From positions 16,954,001 to 17,018,000 of the forward strand of contig CM061098.1 in NCBI GenBank assembly GCA_030770545.1: a stretch of DNA of 64,000 bases. Reading direction: 5' to 3'. Origin of the DNA: Macropodus opercularis. Taxonomy: Eukaryota > Chordata > Actinopteri > Anabantiformes > Osphronemidae. The translations under genes and the position numbers were made by a program. How positions within the stretch are numbered: the stretch's first letter is position 1; each line of letters begins with the position of its first letter. The notes beneath the pieces were generated by a model that searched no databases, was not told where the DNA came from, and saw only the letters and a program-made list of their open reading frames with translations. Positions 25,650-33,730 of the stretch are shown in pieces.

Positions 25650-25749
25650 TAGAACAGACGTAATTGTTCTAGGAGAAAATAGACGTAATTATTTTCTCAA
25701 GCGGACAGAAGTAATTGTCCGAGGGGAGGAGTAGACGTAGTTACTCTTC
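25650..25749 (+). ncRNA. Array of four hairpins sharing a GACGTAAT loop (candidate packaging/dimerisation signal)
   Basis: Four consecutive hairpins. H1: stem 25650-25656 with 25665-25671 (7 bp), loop GACGTAAT. H2: 25673-25681 with 25690-25698 (9 bp), loop GACGTAAT. H3: 25702-25707 with 25716-25721 (6 bp), loop GAAGTAAT. H4: 25726-25733 with 25742-25749 (8 bp including one G-U pair), loop GACGTAGT. Stem sequences differ while pairing is kept, and every stem closes on an A-T pair next to the loop. GACG loops are known in the gammaretroviral psi region, where they mediate RNA dimerisation and packaging. The position after the donor and before gag fits that role. The function is inferred. Confidence 0.8.
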
Positions 25750-26100
25750 AGTGAATGTTCAGTCTAATGCATTAGTGATGTGTGAAGTTTGAAAGTCACC
25801 CATTGACGCAGAAAACGTGTGACTGGGGGAAACCTGACGGTGTTAACGTAACCCAGCCACACGTACTATACGAGGGGTGAATTAAGGAAACTGTGTGTTA
25901 TTAGGAGGATCCAAGTCAGAAGTTTCACCGCCTAGGTTGCGGGGCTCGGATTCTCATATTAAGTTTGAAAATACTATTGTAGGACTGAGCCAAAATTGAA
26001 ATGCTGCTCATTTGTTCAGCTACGTCCGCAGGTGATAGACCTGTAGAAGCTTGATGTAGTCGATGGACACGTGAGAAGGTGGCAAATCGTTGACTCAGTC

Positions 26101-26220
26101 CAAAGTCTATTAATAAAAGTGTATTAACAAAGTGTATTAATAAAGGCTATTGATAAAGCCTATTAATAATAAGATATTAATAGAGTCCGTTAATAAAGTA
26201 TAATACTAAAGCCTATTTCA
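26101..26220 (+). repeat. AT-rich degenerate repeats in the gag leader
   Basis: About eight imperfect copies of a 12-17-base unit around TATTAATAAAG precede gag. Within them AGGCT(ATTGATAA)AGCCT forms a small hairpin at about 26143-26160. The sequence differs sharply from the GC-richer leader upstream. The role is unknown. Confidence 0.7.
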
Positions 26221-26230
26221 TACAGGAGAG

Positions 26231-27829
26231 ATGGGGAAAACAAACAGTAAGCCCCTTTTGGAGGGGGACACAAAGTTTATGGCGTCGTTAGATCCACAGC
26301 ATGTGAAGTGGATCGGCGAATGGGAAAAAAAATATGAATTTAGTGGCAAATTAGTGCCTGATGATTGTCGTAGCCTTCTGTCTAAATTAGACAAAAAGAT
26401 GACAAAAGAAAAAGGTAAACGTAAAGAAAAATTACAAAAACAGTGGCTGGCAGCAGCAGAGTGGAATAAGCAAGCGGTGAAGAGACAAGGACAGATAAAG
26501 GAAAAACAGGCAAAGAAAGAAGGCCAGGCTGCATTACAAGCAGCAGCTCTTGTGAAACCAGATGAAGAATCGGTGCGAGGAAGGTTATTGAGAGAACAAA
26601 GGAGGAGAGAGCAGGAGGCAAAGGATGCCGGAGATAGGGTTACCACTCGGTTGCAAAAATTGCATAAACAAATCGATGACCAGATAAAACAAACCAGAGA
26701 CAAGGCGGCAGGTCCGTCCTCTCCAATAGCATATAACACGAGGGGAAAGGAAGAGAAGAGTGAGAAATTAAAATCAAAAGCAGCCAGCGTGGATGTGGCT
26801 GCACAGTATCCAGATCTTAAACATATCAGTGTAACCTATGGGTTAGATGATGATGATGATTGCGAGGATTATGGCCCAATGCCAGATTCTCCGACCCCTG
26901 GACCAGACCAGGTGTTTCCCATGATTGAGGTAGCTAATCCAAATTTTGGAGTAGGAAATCAAGAAAGAACCATGCGTGTTTATCGACCATGGACAGAAAC
27001 AGACTGTAGTGAAGCTTGCAGAGCATTAGGTGACCCCACAGTTGACCCTGAACAGTGGATTGAGAAACATAAACAATTAGTTGACTCCTTTGGGTTAAAT
27101 GGGTGGGAGGTCATGCAGACATTCAGGAAATGTCTCCTGTTTCATTGGGGACGTGTGAGAGGACAATTCACGGGAAAAGCAGCAGATGACACGTGGCTTG
27201 CAGCCAGTAGTGCTGCTTTGACAGCACAGAGAGAAGCAGTCTATGTGGAAATAAGAAGAATATGGAGAGCACGACCAGACTATATAAAAATTGCCCAGTG
27301 TCGCCAGAAAGATGGGGAGGATGTGTATGAATACAGAGAACGTTTAGAAAACGTGTTCAAAGCACATTGTGGCCTTCCGGAAGAACAGGCACCTGATTCA
27401 GCCTATCAGAACCAACTAAAACAGGCGTTATTAGCAGGATTTAGAGGTCCAATTTCTGATTTTATTAGGAAGCATAATGTAAATTACACCACAGATGATG
27501 TTAACCACATTATGAACTTTGCCAGACATGCTAGTGAAGTATTAGCTAAGAAAAAGAAGAAAAGTGTTGAAGCAGCTGTTTACGGCTTATTTGGAGCAGA
27601 TGACAGCTCAGGAGTAGAAGTGTTTTTCCAAGGCCCCCCCGGTAGAGGCCGAGGGAGCCTCAGAGGGAGGGGGCGTGGTCGGTTTAGAGGAGGTCCACCT
27701 AAACATGATCGATGTTACACTTGTGACAAGCCAGGACACATAGCCCGAAACTGCCCTGAGAAACTCAGGAAACAACAACGAAGGCCTGCAGAATATAGTA
27801 GACAAAATCCATTTAATCCTAATAATTGA
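26231..27829 (+). CDS. gag: Retroviral Gag polyprotein
   Basis: 532 codons, ATG in good context (GAGAGATGG). Gag forms the particle: matrix, capsid and nucleocapsid are cut out by the protease. It starts Met-Gly, fitting N-myristoylation and membrane targeting. Residues 50-160 are highly charged and probably helical or coiled-coil. YPDL at 193-196 matches the YPxL late-domain type that recruits ALIX, and an acidic DDDDD run follows. A capsid-like region lies at about 240-450. After an RG-rich stretch comes a single CCHC zinc knuckle (CX2CX4HX4C, residues 495-508). One knuckle is usual for gammaretroviruses. The gene ends in TGA followed by CTAG, a leaky context, with pro in the same frame. 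No internal break. Confidence 0.95.
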   Translation: MGKTNSKPLLEGDTKFMASLDPQHVKWIGEWEKKYEFSGKLVPDDCRSLLSKLDKKMTKEKGKRKEKLQKQWLAAAEWNKQAVKRQGQIKEKQAKKEGQAALQAAALVKPDEESVRGRLLREQRRREQEAKDAGDRVTTRLQKLHKQIDDQIKQTRDKAAGPSSPIAYNTRGKEEKSEKLKSKAASVDVAAQYPDLKHISVTYGLDDDDDCEDYGPMPDSPTPGPDQVFPMIEVANPNFGVGNQERTMRVYRPWTETDCSEACRALGDPTVDPEQWIEKHKQLVDSFGLNGWEVMQTFRKCLLFHWGRVRGQFTGKAADDTWLAASSAALTAQREAVYVEIRRIWRARPDYIKIAQCRQKDGEDVYEYRERLENVFKAHCGLPEEQAPDSAYQNQLKQALLAGFRGPISDFIRKHNVNYTTDDVNHIMNFARHASEVLAKKKKKSVEAAVYGLFGADDSSGVEVFFQGPPGRGRGSLRGRGRGRFRGGPPKHDRCYTCDKPGHIARNCPEKLRKQQRRPAEYSRQNPFNPNN

Positions 27830-27833
27830 CTAG
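27827..27833 (+). promoter_or_regulatory. Leaky gag stop, UGA-CUAG
   Basis: TGA at 27827-27829 is followed at once by CTAG. UGA CUAG is the established high-readthrough context of alphavirus nsP3 and several vertebrate mRNAs. The frame stays open after it into pro. I see no obvious stable stem immediately downstream, so the heptanucleotide may act alone or with a more distant structure. Confidence 0.75.
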
Positions 27834-27856
27834 GCTCGCAGGAGAGTTCACCAGAC

Positions 27857-28816
27857 ATGGACAGACCTGATGATTTTTTAGATCTCACTTGTGTGATAGA
27901 AACATTAGTAGCACAGACCGGTAATAAGAACACTCCCACCAGAACTCTGACAGTAGAAGGTCGTGACGTCGTTTTCTTATGTGATTCAGGAGCAGATCGC
28001 ACAGTTTTAAAAGAGCACGTTGAGGGAGTTTCCGCTTCAAACGACCGTATTTTTGTGCAATCAGCAAACGGCAGAATAACATCGAATGCAGTGTCTAAAC
28101 CAGTGTCTGTAAAAGATCTTCAGACTAACTTAGAAATAACAGCACCCATAGTAATGTGTCCAGCGTGTCCAGTGAACCTCTTAGGGCGAGATTTAATGAT
28201 AAAATTACATATTTCCGTCGTACCCACCTCAAAAGGAATGGTGGCTATAGGGAAAGATGAAGCAGTGCCTACATATCCCCTCCTAGCCAGTGGGATACCA
28301 CAGTATTATTGGTCCTTAGATTTCCCAAATCCAGACCCAGGGAAAATAGGGAAAGAATTACTAAAACTGGCTGATAACAGCCAATCAGGAGACTATGTCT
28401 CTATGTCTCCAAGCGAGATGCATGTTACCCTCTGGTACAAACATGACCCAGGGTCAGATCACCAATATGATAAGCTGGTGAATGACTCTGGACCCCAACG
28501 TGTAACACTACAACATTATTACACTGATGGCAAAGGAATGTCAGCCTGTGACGTTTTATTGCCAGATAAAGCTTTCAAGCTGTTTAAAAATTATGGCTCA
28601 CAGCCGCATGTCTCTGTGACCAGAGACCCCCAGTACGAATGGGAGTTTCTGGGCCCGTGGTTGAAAGAGACAATGAGACGCACCCACTGGAGGCCAGAGC
28701 CTGATCAAGACGGGTGGGAAATAAATCACACCCGAGACAGATGGAGAAAACCTTTAGGTTGGGTGGTGACGCTCACACCACACACCCACTTAGAGAGTTC
28801 TTATGAGTCTAAATGA
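27857..28816 (+). CDS. pro: Retroviral protease plus an extra 2H-phosphoesterase-like domain
   Basis: 319 codons from the first ATG, but the frame is open from the gag stop, so synthesis is probably by gag readthrough rather than from this ATG. Residues about 25-120 are an aspartic protease: FLCDSGADRTVL carries the catalytic D-S-G-A (43-46), and NLLGRDLM (107-114) is the usual C-terminal motif. Residues about 125-319 are not part of a normal protease. They contain SEMHVTLWY (H189, T191) and QPHVSVTRD (H251, S253), two H-x-[ST]-x motifs 62 residues apart. Such a pair marks 2H phosphoesterases (LigT, AKAP7, coronavirus ns2 families). This domain call is inference. The ORF ends in TGA, with pol 15 bases on in the same frame. 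Confidence 0.85.
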   Translation: MDRPDDFLDLTCVIETLVAQTGNKNTPTRTLTVEGRDVVFLCDSGADRTVLKEHVEGVSASNDRIFVQSANGRITSNAVSKPVSVKDLQTNLEITAPIVMCPACPVNLLGRDLMIKLHISVVPTSKGMVAIGKDEAVPTYPLLASGIPQYYWSLDFPNPDPGKIGKELLKLADNSQSGDYVSMSPSEMHVTLWYKHDPGSDHQYDKLVNDSGPQRVTLQHYYTDGKGMSACDVLLPDKAFKLFKNYGSQPHVSVTRDPQYEWEFLGPWLKETMRRTHWRPEPDQDGWEINHTRDRWRKPLGWVVTLTPHTHLESSYESK

Positions 28817-28859
28817 CAGCCATGCCCAATAATGTCAACAGTAACAGATCCACTGTTGA
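28814..28859 (+). promoter_or_regulatory. pro-pol junction: in-frame UGA followed by a hairpin
   Basis: TGA (28814-28816) separates pro from pol without a frame change. Eighteen bases later an 8-bp perfect hairpin forms: 28835-28842 pairs with 28852-28859 around a 9-base loop. This could be a second recoding site, or the stop could be a nonsense mutation in this copy. The base after the stop is C, as at the gag stop, but CTAG is absent. Confidence 0.5.
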
Positions 28860-31800
28860 AAACAGTTCCTGATGAATTTTGGTCTAAGGGAAAAGCAGAT
28901 GTAGGTTTAATGACTACTGCTCGACCTGTAGTGATAAAACCAAAAACGGACTATAGACCTCGTGTCCGTCAGTATCCACTTAAACCAGATGCAGAGAAAG
29001 GCATCCAGCCAGTGATAGCTGATATGATTGAAGCAGGCATCATAGTTGAAGCTCCAGATGCTCCATGCAACACTCCCATTTTTCCTGTCAGAAAAGCAGA
29101 AACGGGACAATGGAGAATGGTCCAGGACCTAAGAGCAGTAAATCAAGCTGTGGAAAGCAGGGCCCCATGCGTGCCTGACCCACACACATTGTTAAACCAG
29201 TTAAGAGTTGAAATGAAGTGGTTTACTGTAGCTGATTTAAGTAATGCTTTCTTTTCCATCCCATTAGCACAAGAGTCACAAGGATGGTTTGGTTTTACAT
29301 ATCAGGGAAAGAAGTATACTTATACTCGGTTACCACAAGGTTTTTGTGACAGTCCTACTATATTTACTGCAGAAATAAATAATTGTTTGGCTGATTTCAA
29401 AATGCCTGAACACAGCCAACTATTGGTATATGTAGATGATCTATTAATAGCATCAGACACAGAAGAACATAACAAGCAGGTTTCTGTGGCACTATTTAAA
29501 CATTTACATAAGACTGGAAACAAGGCCTCACTTTCAAAGTTACAGTGGGCCAGACAAGCTGTAGTTTTCTTAGGCCATGAAGTAACTCCTGAAGGTCGAA
29601 GAATCACAGACACCAGGAAGAAGTCTATATTAGATGCACCGAAACCCGTCACAAAGCAACACATGATGAGTTTTCTAGGGTTGTGTAACTATTGTAGGTT
29701 GTGGATCCCAAATTATGCACAAATGACACAACCGTTGTTAGATCTTATCTATGATGAACCAATGACTATGAAACAAACTTTGCAGTGGACAGATGCAGCA
29801 GAAAAAGCTTTCACCGAGCTGAAACAAGCACTTACCAGCTCCACTGTTATTGGGCTACCAGACTATACCAAGCCCTTTGTGCAGACTGTTGATTGTAAGG
29901 GTTCATTTATGACGTCTATGTTAGCACAGCAGATGGGAGGCAAGATGAAGCCTGTGGCTTACTACTCTAAGAGATTAGATCCAGTTGCATGTGCTTTGCC
30001 TAGCTGTGTCAGAGCTGTGTGTGCTGCAGCGTTAGCCATTCAAGCCTCGGCTGAGGTTGTGCTTTATCACCCGCTGCAATTGTTAGTGCCTCATGAAGTA
30101 GACATGTTATTGACTCAGACAAAAATGACATTTCTGTCTCCTGCAAGACATTTGTCTTTACTGTCAACGTTGCTTTCGCAACCACATTTGACCATTAAAA
30201 GATGCTCAACTCTGAACCCGGCAACCCTCCTCCCACATCCTGAGGAGGGACGGCCACATCGTTGTCTAGCTGACACAGAACAGCAGTGTAAACCGCGACC
30301 TGATTTGAAAGATACTCCTTTAGAGGAAGGAGAATGTTGGTTTGTTGATGGGTCGTGTTCAAAGACTCCTCAAGGTACTAATCAGTCTGGGTTTGCGGTA
30401 GTTACACAGGACACTATCATCACAGCAATGAAGTTACCATCTCACTATTCTGCACAAGCTGCAGAAATAGTAGCATTAACTGAAGCATGTAAAGCTGGAC
30501 GTGGGAAAAGGCTGACAGTGTACACAGACAGTCAGTATGCTTTTTCTACATTACATTGCTTTGCCGCCCAGTGGGCTCGTAGAGGAATGACAACTTCTAC
30601 AGGAAAGACAGTGCAACATGCAAAACTGTTGGAAGCATTATTACAAGCTGTGCTTTTGCCAGAAGCATTAGCAGTGTGTAAATGTGCGGCACATACGAAA
30701 GGGAAAGATTCAGTTTCACTAGGAAATGCGTTTGCAGACAAAATAGCGAAAGAAGCAGCAGAAGGAAAACATGGAACAATGGTCATGGTGGCACAGGATT
30801 CTCCTCAAGTGCCCCTGGACATAGAAATTATCAGAGACATGCAAGCTAACTCTCCTAAGCAAGAAGTGACAAACTGGCTCAAAAACGGAGCACAAATTGA
30901 AAATGATGTTTACTACATTAACAAGAAGCCATGCCTACCTAGAAGTCTGTTTTATACAGCGGCCGTAATGAGCCATGGGCCATGCCATGTCTCAACAGGA
31001 GGGATGTTGACAATAATTGACCAGAACTTCTATGCTTATGGATTTAATACTTACTCAAAAAATTTTTGTAGATCATGTCTCATCTGTTGCAAACATAATC
31101 CACAAGGTAATCTCAGACCGAAAAGAGGACAGTTCCCTCAAGCTAAATATCCTTTCCAGTTTGTACACATGGATTTTATTGAACTAACACCAAGCCAGCA
31201 GTATAAGTATTGCCTCGTTCTCATAGATCCATTTTCAAAATGGGTTGAAATTGTCCCAAGTAAGACAGCAGATGCTCTTACAGTAGCAAAAGCCATATGC
31301 AAACACATAATACCACAACATGGTATTCCAGAAGTAATCTATAGTGACAACGGGACACATTTTGTGAACGAAGTAGTGTCGCGAATGGCAGAACATCTAG
31401 GAATATGTCTGAAAAATCATTGTTCATACCACCCACAAAGTGCAGGATTGGTGGAACGAACAAATGGCACCGTGAAAGGCAGACTGAGAAAGACCATGGA
31501 GCAGACAGGCAGACCATGGCCTGAGTGTTTAGATTTGGTAAAAATGTATATGCGCATTACTCCTACAGATAAAGGATTAACTCCTTTTGAGATTGTGCAT
31601 GGGAGATCCTTTGTGTTGCCAATGATGACTAATGTTAAAGAAAAAGCAGAAGACACACACACATTAGCAGACTGGATGTGTAAAATGTTGAAGGAGAAAG
31701 AGGTTGTTAATGCCAATAATCTGCCAGATAATGATCTGTCTCCCCAGGTGGCGCTTATACAGCCAGGTGACCAGGTCCTCATCAAAGTGATTAAACGGAA

Positions 31801-31936
31801 GAACTGGTCCAGCCCCCGCTGGGAAGGTCCCTACACAGTCCTGCTGACCACACCCACAGCGTTGAAGATAGCAGAGAGAGACACGTGGATTCACCAGAGC
31901 CACTGCAAAAAGCTGACACCGCTGACATCTGAGTAG
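28832..31936 (+). CDS. pol: Retroviral Pol: reverse transcriptase, RNase H, integrase
   Basis: 1034 codons from the first ATG after the pro stop. The frame is shared with pro, so it may be made as part of a larger polyprotein. Reverse transcriptase: LPQGFCDSP and YVDD (200-203, catalytic aspartates). RNase H: acidic residues in CWFVDGSC (D506), AEIVALTEA, YTDSQYA and NAFADKIA. Integrase: zinc-binding HX3H and CX2C (SHGPCH and FCRSC), catalytic D781 (VHMDF), D839 (SDNGTHF) and E875 (LVERTNG), so D,D-35-E, then a C-terminal GPY-type motif (WEGPYTVLL) typical of gamma/epsilon-type elements. It ends TAG at 31934, 66 bases before env, without the usual pol-env overlap. Copies viral RNA into DNA and integrates it. 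No internal break seen. Confidence 0.95.
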   Translation: MSTVTDPLLKTVPDEFWSKGKADVGLMTTARPVVIKPKTDYRPRVRQYPLKPDAEKGIQPVIADMIEAGIIVEAPDAPCNTPIFPVRKAETGQWRMVQDLRAVNQAVESRAPCVPDPHTLLNQLRVEMKWFTVADLSNAFFSIPLAQESQGWFGFTYQGKKYTYTRLPQGFCDSPTIFTAEINNCLADFKMPEHSQLLVYVDDLLIASDTEEHNKQVSVALFKHLHKTGNKASLSKLQWARQAVVFLGHEVTPEGRRITDTRKKSILDAPKPVTKQHMMSFLGLCNYCRLWIPNYAQMTQPLLDLIYDEPMTMKQTLQWTDAAEKAFTELKQALTSSTVIGLPDYTKPFVQTVDCKGSFMTSMLAQQMGGKMKPVAYYSKRLDPVACALPSCVRAVCAAALAIQASAEVVLYHPLQLLVPHEVDMLLTQTKMTFLSPARHLSLLSTLLSQPHLTIKRCSTLNPATLLPHPEEGRPHRCLADTEQQCKPRPDLKDTPLEEGECWFVDGSCSKTPQGTNQSGFAVVTQDTIITAMKLPSHYSAQAAEIVALTEACKAGRGKRLTVYTDSQYAFSTLHCFAAQWARRGMTTSTGKTVQHAKLLEALLQAVLLPEALAVCKCAAHTKGKDSVSLGNAFADKIAKEAAEGKHGTMVMVAQDSPQVPLDIEIIRDMQANSPKQEVTNWLKNGAQIENDVYYINKKPCLPRSLFYTAAVMSHGPCHVSTGGMLTIIDQNFYAYGFNTYSKNFCRSCLICCKHNPQGNLRPKRGQFPQAKYPFQFVHMDFIELTPSQQYKYCLVLIDPFSKWVEIVPSKTADALTVAKAICKHIIPQHGIPEVIYSDNGTHFVNEVVSRMAEHLGICLKNHCSYHPQSAGLVERTNGTVKGRLRKTMEQTGRPWPECLDLVKMYMRITPTDKGLTPFEIVHGRSFVLPMMTNVKEKAEDTHTLADWMCKMLKEKEVVNANNLPDNDLSPQVALIQPGDQVLIKVIKRKNWSSPRWEGPYTVLLTTPTALKIAERDTWIHQSHCKKLTPLTSE

Positions 31937-31998
31937 GGTGGAAGTCGGCCGGCACCAAAGCCTTTGGCCGCCGAAAAAATCATCTGATCCCTACTCCC

Positions 31999-32000
31999 AG
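31999..32000 (+). promoter_or_regulatory. env splice acceptor
   Basis: The pyrimidine-rich TCCCTACTCCCAG ends at 32000, only two bases before the env ATG. Splicing from the leader donor near 25595 would place env at the very start of a subgenomic RNA's second exon. Confidence 0.65.
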
Positions 32001-32002
32001 CT

Positions 32003-33730
32003 ATGATGTCGAGGGGTAAGCTGTGTGCAGTGGTAATTGCTGGAACTGTAGCTGTGATAGCTATAGTGACTCTGTTGCTGTGGGAAGATGGTCTCTTACC
32101 AGGGCAGGGATTTCCAGTGAAGGTCATCTTGCATCGTCCGAGCCGAGCCATCAGAGACTGGGACGCATGGGAGGCGGCACGGGACTACCTCAAGGACAAT
32201 CCAGATGGTAATCTATGGCTGGCATATACTAACTATACGGCCAAGACAATTACTGAAGGATCTTGTGTGATCTGTGCCAAGGCGCGACCACAACTGACAA
32301 TGGTTCCTTTTCCTTATGACACACATTCCTGTTATCAAGAAGCTCGAGACAGGGAGCTGGTGTCAGAGGATTCTTGCAGTATTCGACTAATCGCTCAAGT
32401 CACAGGAACTCCACTAAAGGACTACATCCCTAGAGTCCCATTTAACAAAAAATATTGTGAAGTACCCTGTACAATGAGAGCAGTACTGGGACTAGCAGGA
32501 AAAAACATTTATTTTAATGTGTACAACATATCTAGACGCATTTGGACAGTATGTGAATCTATAGATCCCAAGTGGCCTACAGGGGAACCCATACAGAGAA
32601 CAACTAGTAAATCTGGGGAGTTCCCGGCCAGTGGGGTTTGTGCAAACTGTACGTTTGAGTGTTTTCACAGGTCCGGAAAGGGACAACGACTGGGAGAATT
32701 TCCAACCTGCACCACCACATGGAATGTGACGGACAGAACCAGGACATGGGCGAAGCCCATTGGAACGGGTTGGACCGAGCATATCGAGAAACGGAACAAC
32801 CTCACCTACTACAACGTTGCAGGCATACCAAGGGCACCTCCATACACCAGGGATTTCGACCGACTGGTATGGGAGATTGCCGACGTGTGGTGGATGTGTG
32901 GAGGAGCTCCCAGACAGACTTTACCGATAGACTGGACCGGCACCTGCACGCAAGTAATGTTTCTCACAAGTGACATACACGTAGGAAGAGAACAACAAAC
33001 AGACAGGAGTCGGCGTAACATTGATATCAGAGCTCAAATGAGTTTGAGCACCGTCTACCTGGACTCTGTTGGACAACCACGAGGTATTCCAAATGAGTTT
33101 AAAGCACGGGATGAAGTTAAAGGAGGCTTCACATTAGCTATTCCATTTATGGGCCCCATAGCTGAAGTAGCTAAGAACACTGAATGGATTAATTACATTT
33201 ATTACAATCAGCAGAGATTTGTCAACATTACTCACGATGGGATGAGAGGACTGGCTGAACAACTGGCACCTACCTCTCTAATGGCATGGCAGACCCGTAT
33301 GGGAGTTGACATGTTGTTAGCAGAGAAAGGAGGATTGTGTGTTATGTTCGGTGATGAATGTTGTACTTTTATTCCAAACAACACAGCTCCAGGCGGTTCA
33401 GTCAGCATCGCTCTAAAGAACCTGAAAAGTCTGAAGGAAGAATTGGCACGAAACTCTGGAGTTGAAAATCCATGGGGAAAGTGGTTTGATTCAATTTTTG
33501 GGCAATGGAAATCCACTATTGTGGCTTTCCTTACTGCGATAGGAATAGTATTGCTTCTATTCATGTTCTCGGCCTGTTGTGTTATACCCTGTGTCCGTAG
33601 CCTCATTGTGAAGAGTGCTGAAACGGCAGTGTCACAGCAGTTCACAATCCAACAACTGGAACTGGAGAAAGAGATCTACGAGGATGACGAGCGGGAAGAG
33701 TGTATCTCCCTGATCGACATAGCAGAATAA
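32003..33730 (+). CDS. env: Retroviral envelope glycoprotein, gamma type
   Basis: 575 codons, intact. Residues 7-27 are hydrophobic (signal peptide/anchor). The surface subunit has many cysteines, including two CXXC motifs (CVIC, CANC) and several N-glycosylation sequons. A furin-type site RSRR (335-338) separates it from the transmembrane subunit. That subunit has a hydrophobic Gly/Pro segment (GGFTLAIPFMGPIAEV) as a possible internal fusion peptide, heptad-type helices, an immunosuppressive-domain-like stretch before the disulfide motif CX6CC (C446, C453-C454), a membrane anchor at about 504-527 and a tail of about 45 residues. CX6CC is the mark of gamma-type Env, in which the subunits are disulfide-linked. 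Env mediates receptor binding and fusion. It shares the reading frame of gag, pro and pol, but is presumably expressed by splicing. Confidence 0.93.
   Translation: MMSRGKLCAVVIAGTVAVIAIVTLLLWEDGLLPGQGFPVKVILHRPSRAIRDWDAWEAARDYLKDNPDGNLWLAYTNYTAKTITEGSCVICAKARPQLTMVPFPYDTHSCYQEARDRELVSEDSCSIRLIAQVTGTPLKDYIPRVPFNKKYCEVPCTMRAVLGLAGKNIYFNVYNISRRIWTVCESIDPKWPTGEPIQRTTSKSGEFPASGVCANCTFECFHRSGKGQRLGEFPTCTTTWNVTDRTRTWAKPIGTGWTEHIEKRNNLTYYNVAGIPRAPPYTRDFDRLVWEIADVWWMCGGAPRQTLPIDWTGTCTQVMFLTSDIHVGREQQTDRSRRNIDIRAQMSLSTVYLDSVGQPRGIPNEFKARDEVKGGFTLAIPFMGPIAEVAKNTEWINYIYYNQQRFVNITHDGMRGLAEQLAPTSLMAWQTRMGVDMLLAEKGGLCVMFGDECCTFIPNNTAPGGSVSIALKNLKSLKEELARNSGVENPWGKWFDSIFGQWKSTIVAFLTAIGIVLLLFMFSACCVIPCVRSLIVKSAETAVSQQFTIQQLELEKEIYEDDEREECISLIDIAE

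Noticed and set aside
26218..26739. 173-codon minus-strand ORF antisense to gag
   Set aside because: It is a shadow of the Lys/Glu/Gln-rich gag codons on the other strand and has no own signals.
33232..33645. 137-codon minus-strand ORF antisense to env
   Set aside because: It has no promoter, splice or similarity evidence. Antisense accessory genes of delta-type viruses came to mind, but nothing supports one here.
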